DNA from: Bacillota bacterium
GTDB lineage: Bacteria > Bacillota_A > Clostridia > Acetivibrionales > DUMB01
DNA: 7,171 nt
Direction of reading: 5' to 3'
NCBI GenBank assembly: GCA_023621975.1
Contig: JAMOAC010000523.1
Coordinates: forward strand, 1 to 7,171
Numbering within the stretch: position 1 is the stretch's first letter; the number at the start of each line of letters is the position of its first letter. The translations under genes and the position numbers were made by a program. Positions 6,236-7,171 of this stretch are shown here, in pieces. The notes under the pieces were generated by a model. The model was given only the letters and a program-made list of their open reading frames with translations. It was not told where the DNA came from and did not search any database.

Positions 6236-6445
6236 ACCAATGCGTTGCGCACTTTTAAATGCGATGCCAACAACAAGTTATTTAATTGCACGTTACTAAA
6301 TTACAAGTCATTTTAATTATTTTAAGGTTAATTATTTGTCATAATAAAATAATAATAATACAAATCTCCTAAAAATTAAAGTACATAACTGTAATATTGA
6401 TGCATTTCGCTGACGCATTTTGAATTTTACCCTGACAGGCAACGA

Positions 6446-7171
6446 TTAAAAATAAAAGGGTGGAAATATTCTCGGTCTAAACATATCCTGTTCCAGTCTG
6501 TTAAGAACAATATTTGCCGTCTGCCTTCCGGAATTGTAGAGATATTCTTTGTCTTCCCTGCTCAAATTAAAGTTAAGGAAAAATACTTTTGAAGTATCTA
6601 CGGCTCCCATGTATTTAATATTGCTTTCCGGTTTATTGGGTACTCCTATGTCGTGAACGGCAGTTATGATACTTTTCAGTATGTCAAGGGAAGTATTCAG
6701 GCTGAAGAAATTATTACTTTCGCCTCCGTCAAGAGTGAATCCTATCACAGGAATCCTCTGGCTTGTTATCAGCCAGTCCGGGAATCTGTCCAATACGCCC
6801 CCGTCCACAAGATAATACTTCTTTACCGAATTTCCTTCTTTCTTTTCAATTACAACAGGTTTAAAGGCAAAGGGCACACATGTGCTTATTCTTACCGCTT
6901 TTGCAACTTCAAACCTGTCGGGGTCGATACCGTAAAACTCCATGTCATCCGGCAGAACTACCACTTTTGCCCTGTTACAATCCACTCCCGTCATTCTTAT
7001 CCTATAGCCCCTGGGGTTTGAACTGTCGGTTACACCTCCCCTAAGGTCCGCAAAAGTTCGCACTCCCCTGGAAGCCAGCATTTTATACACCCATTCTTCC
7101 AGGTAATCACCATCAAATAAACTGCCCTCCTTGCTGAACAAAACCAGGTTCTTGAGAAAGTTCCCTCTCCT
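6446..7171 (-). CDS. Patatin-like phospholipase, C-terminal part (5' end beyond window)
   Basis: The visible 241 residues end at the TAA at 6448-6446, and the frame stays open to the right edge. The family consists of serine acyl hydrolases with a Ser-Asp dyad, found on bacterial lipids and membranes. The aspartate is visible in YYLVDGGVLDRFPDW (Asp codon at 6805-6803). The preceding AVRISTCVPFAFKPV matches the conserved segment before the DGG motif. The FDGDYLEEWV segment near the edge is also typical. The nucleophile motif GxSxG and the glycine-rich oxyanion loop would lie beyond the window, so activity cannot be confirmed. A TTG at 7141 could look like a start, but the frame continues upstream with RRGNFLKNLV, which suits the family. 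The same strand as thrC, 457 bases away, so it is probably a separate unit. Confidence 0.88.
   Translation of the reverse strand, partial: RRGNFLKNLVLFSKEGSLFDGDYLEEWVYKMLASRGVRTFADLRGGVTDSSNPRGYRIRMTGVDCNRAKVVVLPDDMEFYGIDPDRFEVAKAVRISTCVPFAFKPVVIEKKEGNSVKKYYLVDGGVLDRFPDWLITSQRIPVIGFTLDGGESNNFFSLNTSLDILKSIITAVHDIGVPNKPESNIKYMGAVDTSKVFFLNFNLSREDKEYLYNSGRQTANIVLNRLEQDMFRPRIFPPFYF

Larger units (their letters stand above)
6109..6445. other. AT-rich intergenic region between patatin-like gene and thrC
   Basis: No gene is supported here. It includes the distal candidate thrC promoter and the ATACCGG repeats. A small hairpin TGCG-TTG-CGCA occurs at 6241-6251. A near-perfect direct repeat TTAATTATTT occurs at 6313-6322 and 6328-6337, next to an (ATA)n-like run at 6341-6361. 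I find no strong terminator behind the patatin-like gene and no T-box or other known riboswitch motif in front of thrC. Confidence 0.5.

Noticed and set aside
6400..6418. Hairpin considered as terminator of the patatin-like gene
   Set aside because: Six base pairs including one G-U on the minus strand, with no T run after it; too weak to call.
6653..7021. Plus-strand open frame of 122 codons
   Set aside because: Antisense to the conserved patatin-like coding sequence, with no ribosome binding site or recognisable domain.
7139..7141. TTG as start of the patatin-like gene
   Set aside because: The frame stays open to the window edge with family-like residues, and the nucleophile motif must lie upstream, so the gene is truncated by the window.

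Overview
The window reads as an ordinary chromosomal segment of a low-GC Gram-positive bacterium, most likely a Clostridia member. The reasons are AT-rich intergenic DNA, strong GGAG-type ribosome binding sites, consensus TTGACA/TATAAT-like promoters, and a cysteine-rich loop in alanyl-tRNA synthetase of the kind I associate with clostridial enzymes. The codon style would suit a cellulolytic, possibly thermophilic, clostridium, but that is inference and no species can be fixed from the sequence. I see no transposase, integrase, phage gene, CRISPR array, tRNA or rRNA.

Layout, left to right. (1) Positions 1-946, minus strand: the first 315 codons of alaS (alanyl-tRNA synthetase), cut by the left edge. 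(2) Positions 947-1518: a 572-base divergent region with two back-to-back candidate promoters, one for alaS (minus) and one for prfC (plus). Both have long leaders, and the prfC leader carries tandem repeats of about 14 bases. (3) Positions 1519-3138, plus: prfC, peptide chain release factor 3. (4) Positions 3223-4311, plus: a Gfo/Idh/MocA-type NAD(P)-dependent oxidoreductase, 84 bases behind prfC. Its ribosome binding site is complementary to an upstream sequence in the same gap. (5) Positions 4312-4488: a convergent gap holding a long hairpin that can end transcription from both sides. (6) Positions 4489-5988, minus: thrC, threonine synthase. (7) Positions 5989-6445: the thrC upstream region, with two candidate promoters and a 21-base-period repeat. 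(8) Positions 6446-7171, minus: the C-terminal 241 residues of a patatin-like phospholipase, cut by the right edge.

The genes do not form one pathway. alaS and prfC both serve translation (tRNA charging, and recycling of class I release factors after termination) and are transcribed divergently. The oxidoreductase may be co-transcribed with prfC, since I see no terminator between them. thrC makes threonine from O-phosphohomoserine and stands alone here. The patatin-like protein is probably a lipid acyl hydrolase. I found no clearly new biological system. The points most worth checking are the sequestered Shine-Dalgarno before the oxidoreductase, the repeat-rich prfC leader, the alaS leader that lacks a T-box, and the paired repeats upstream of thrC.
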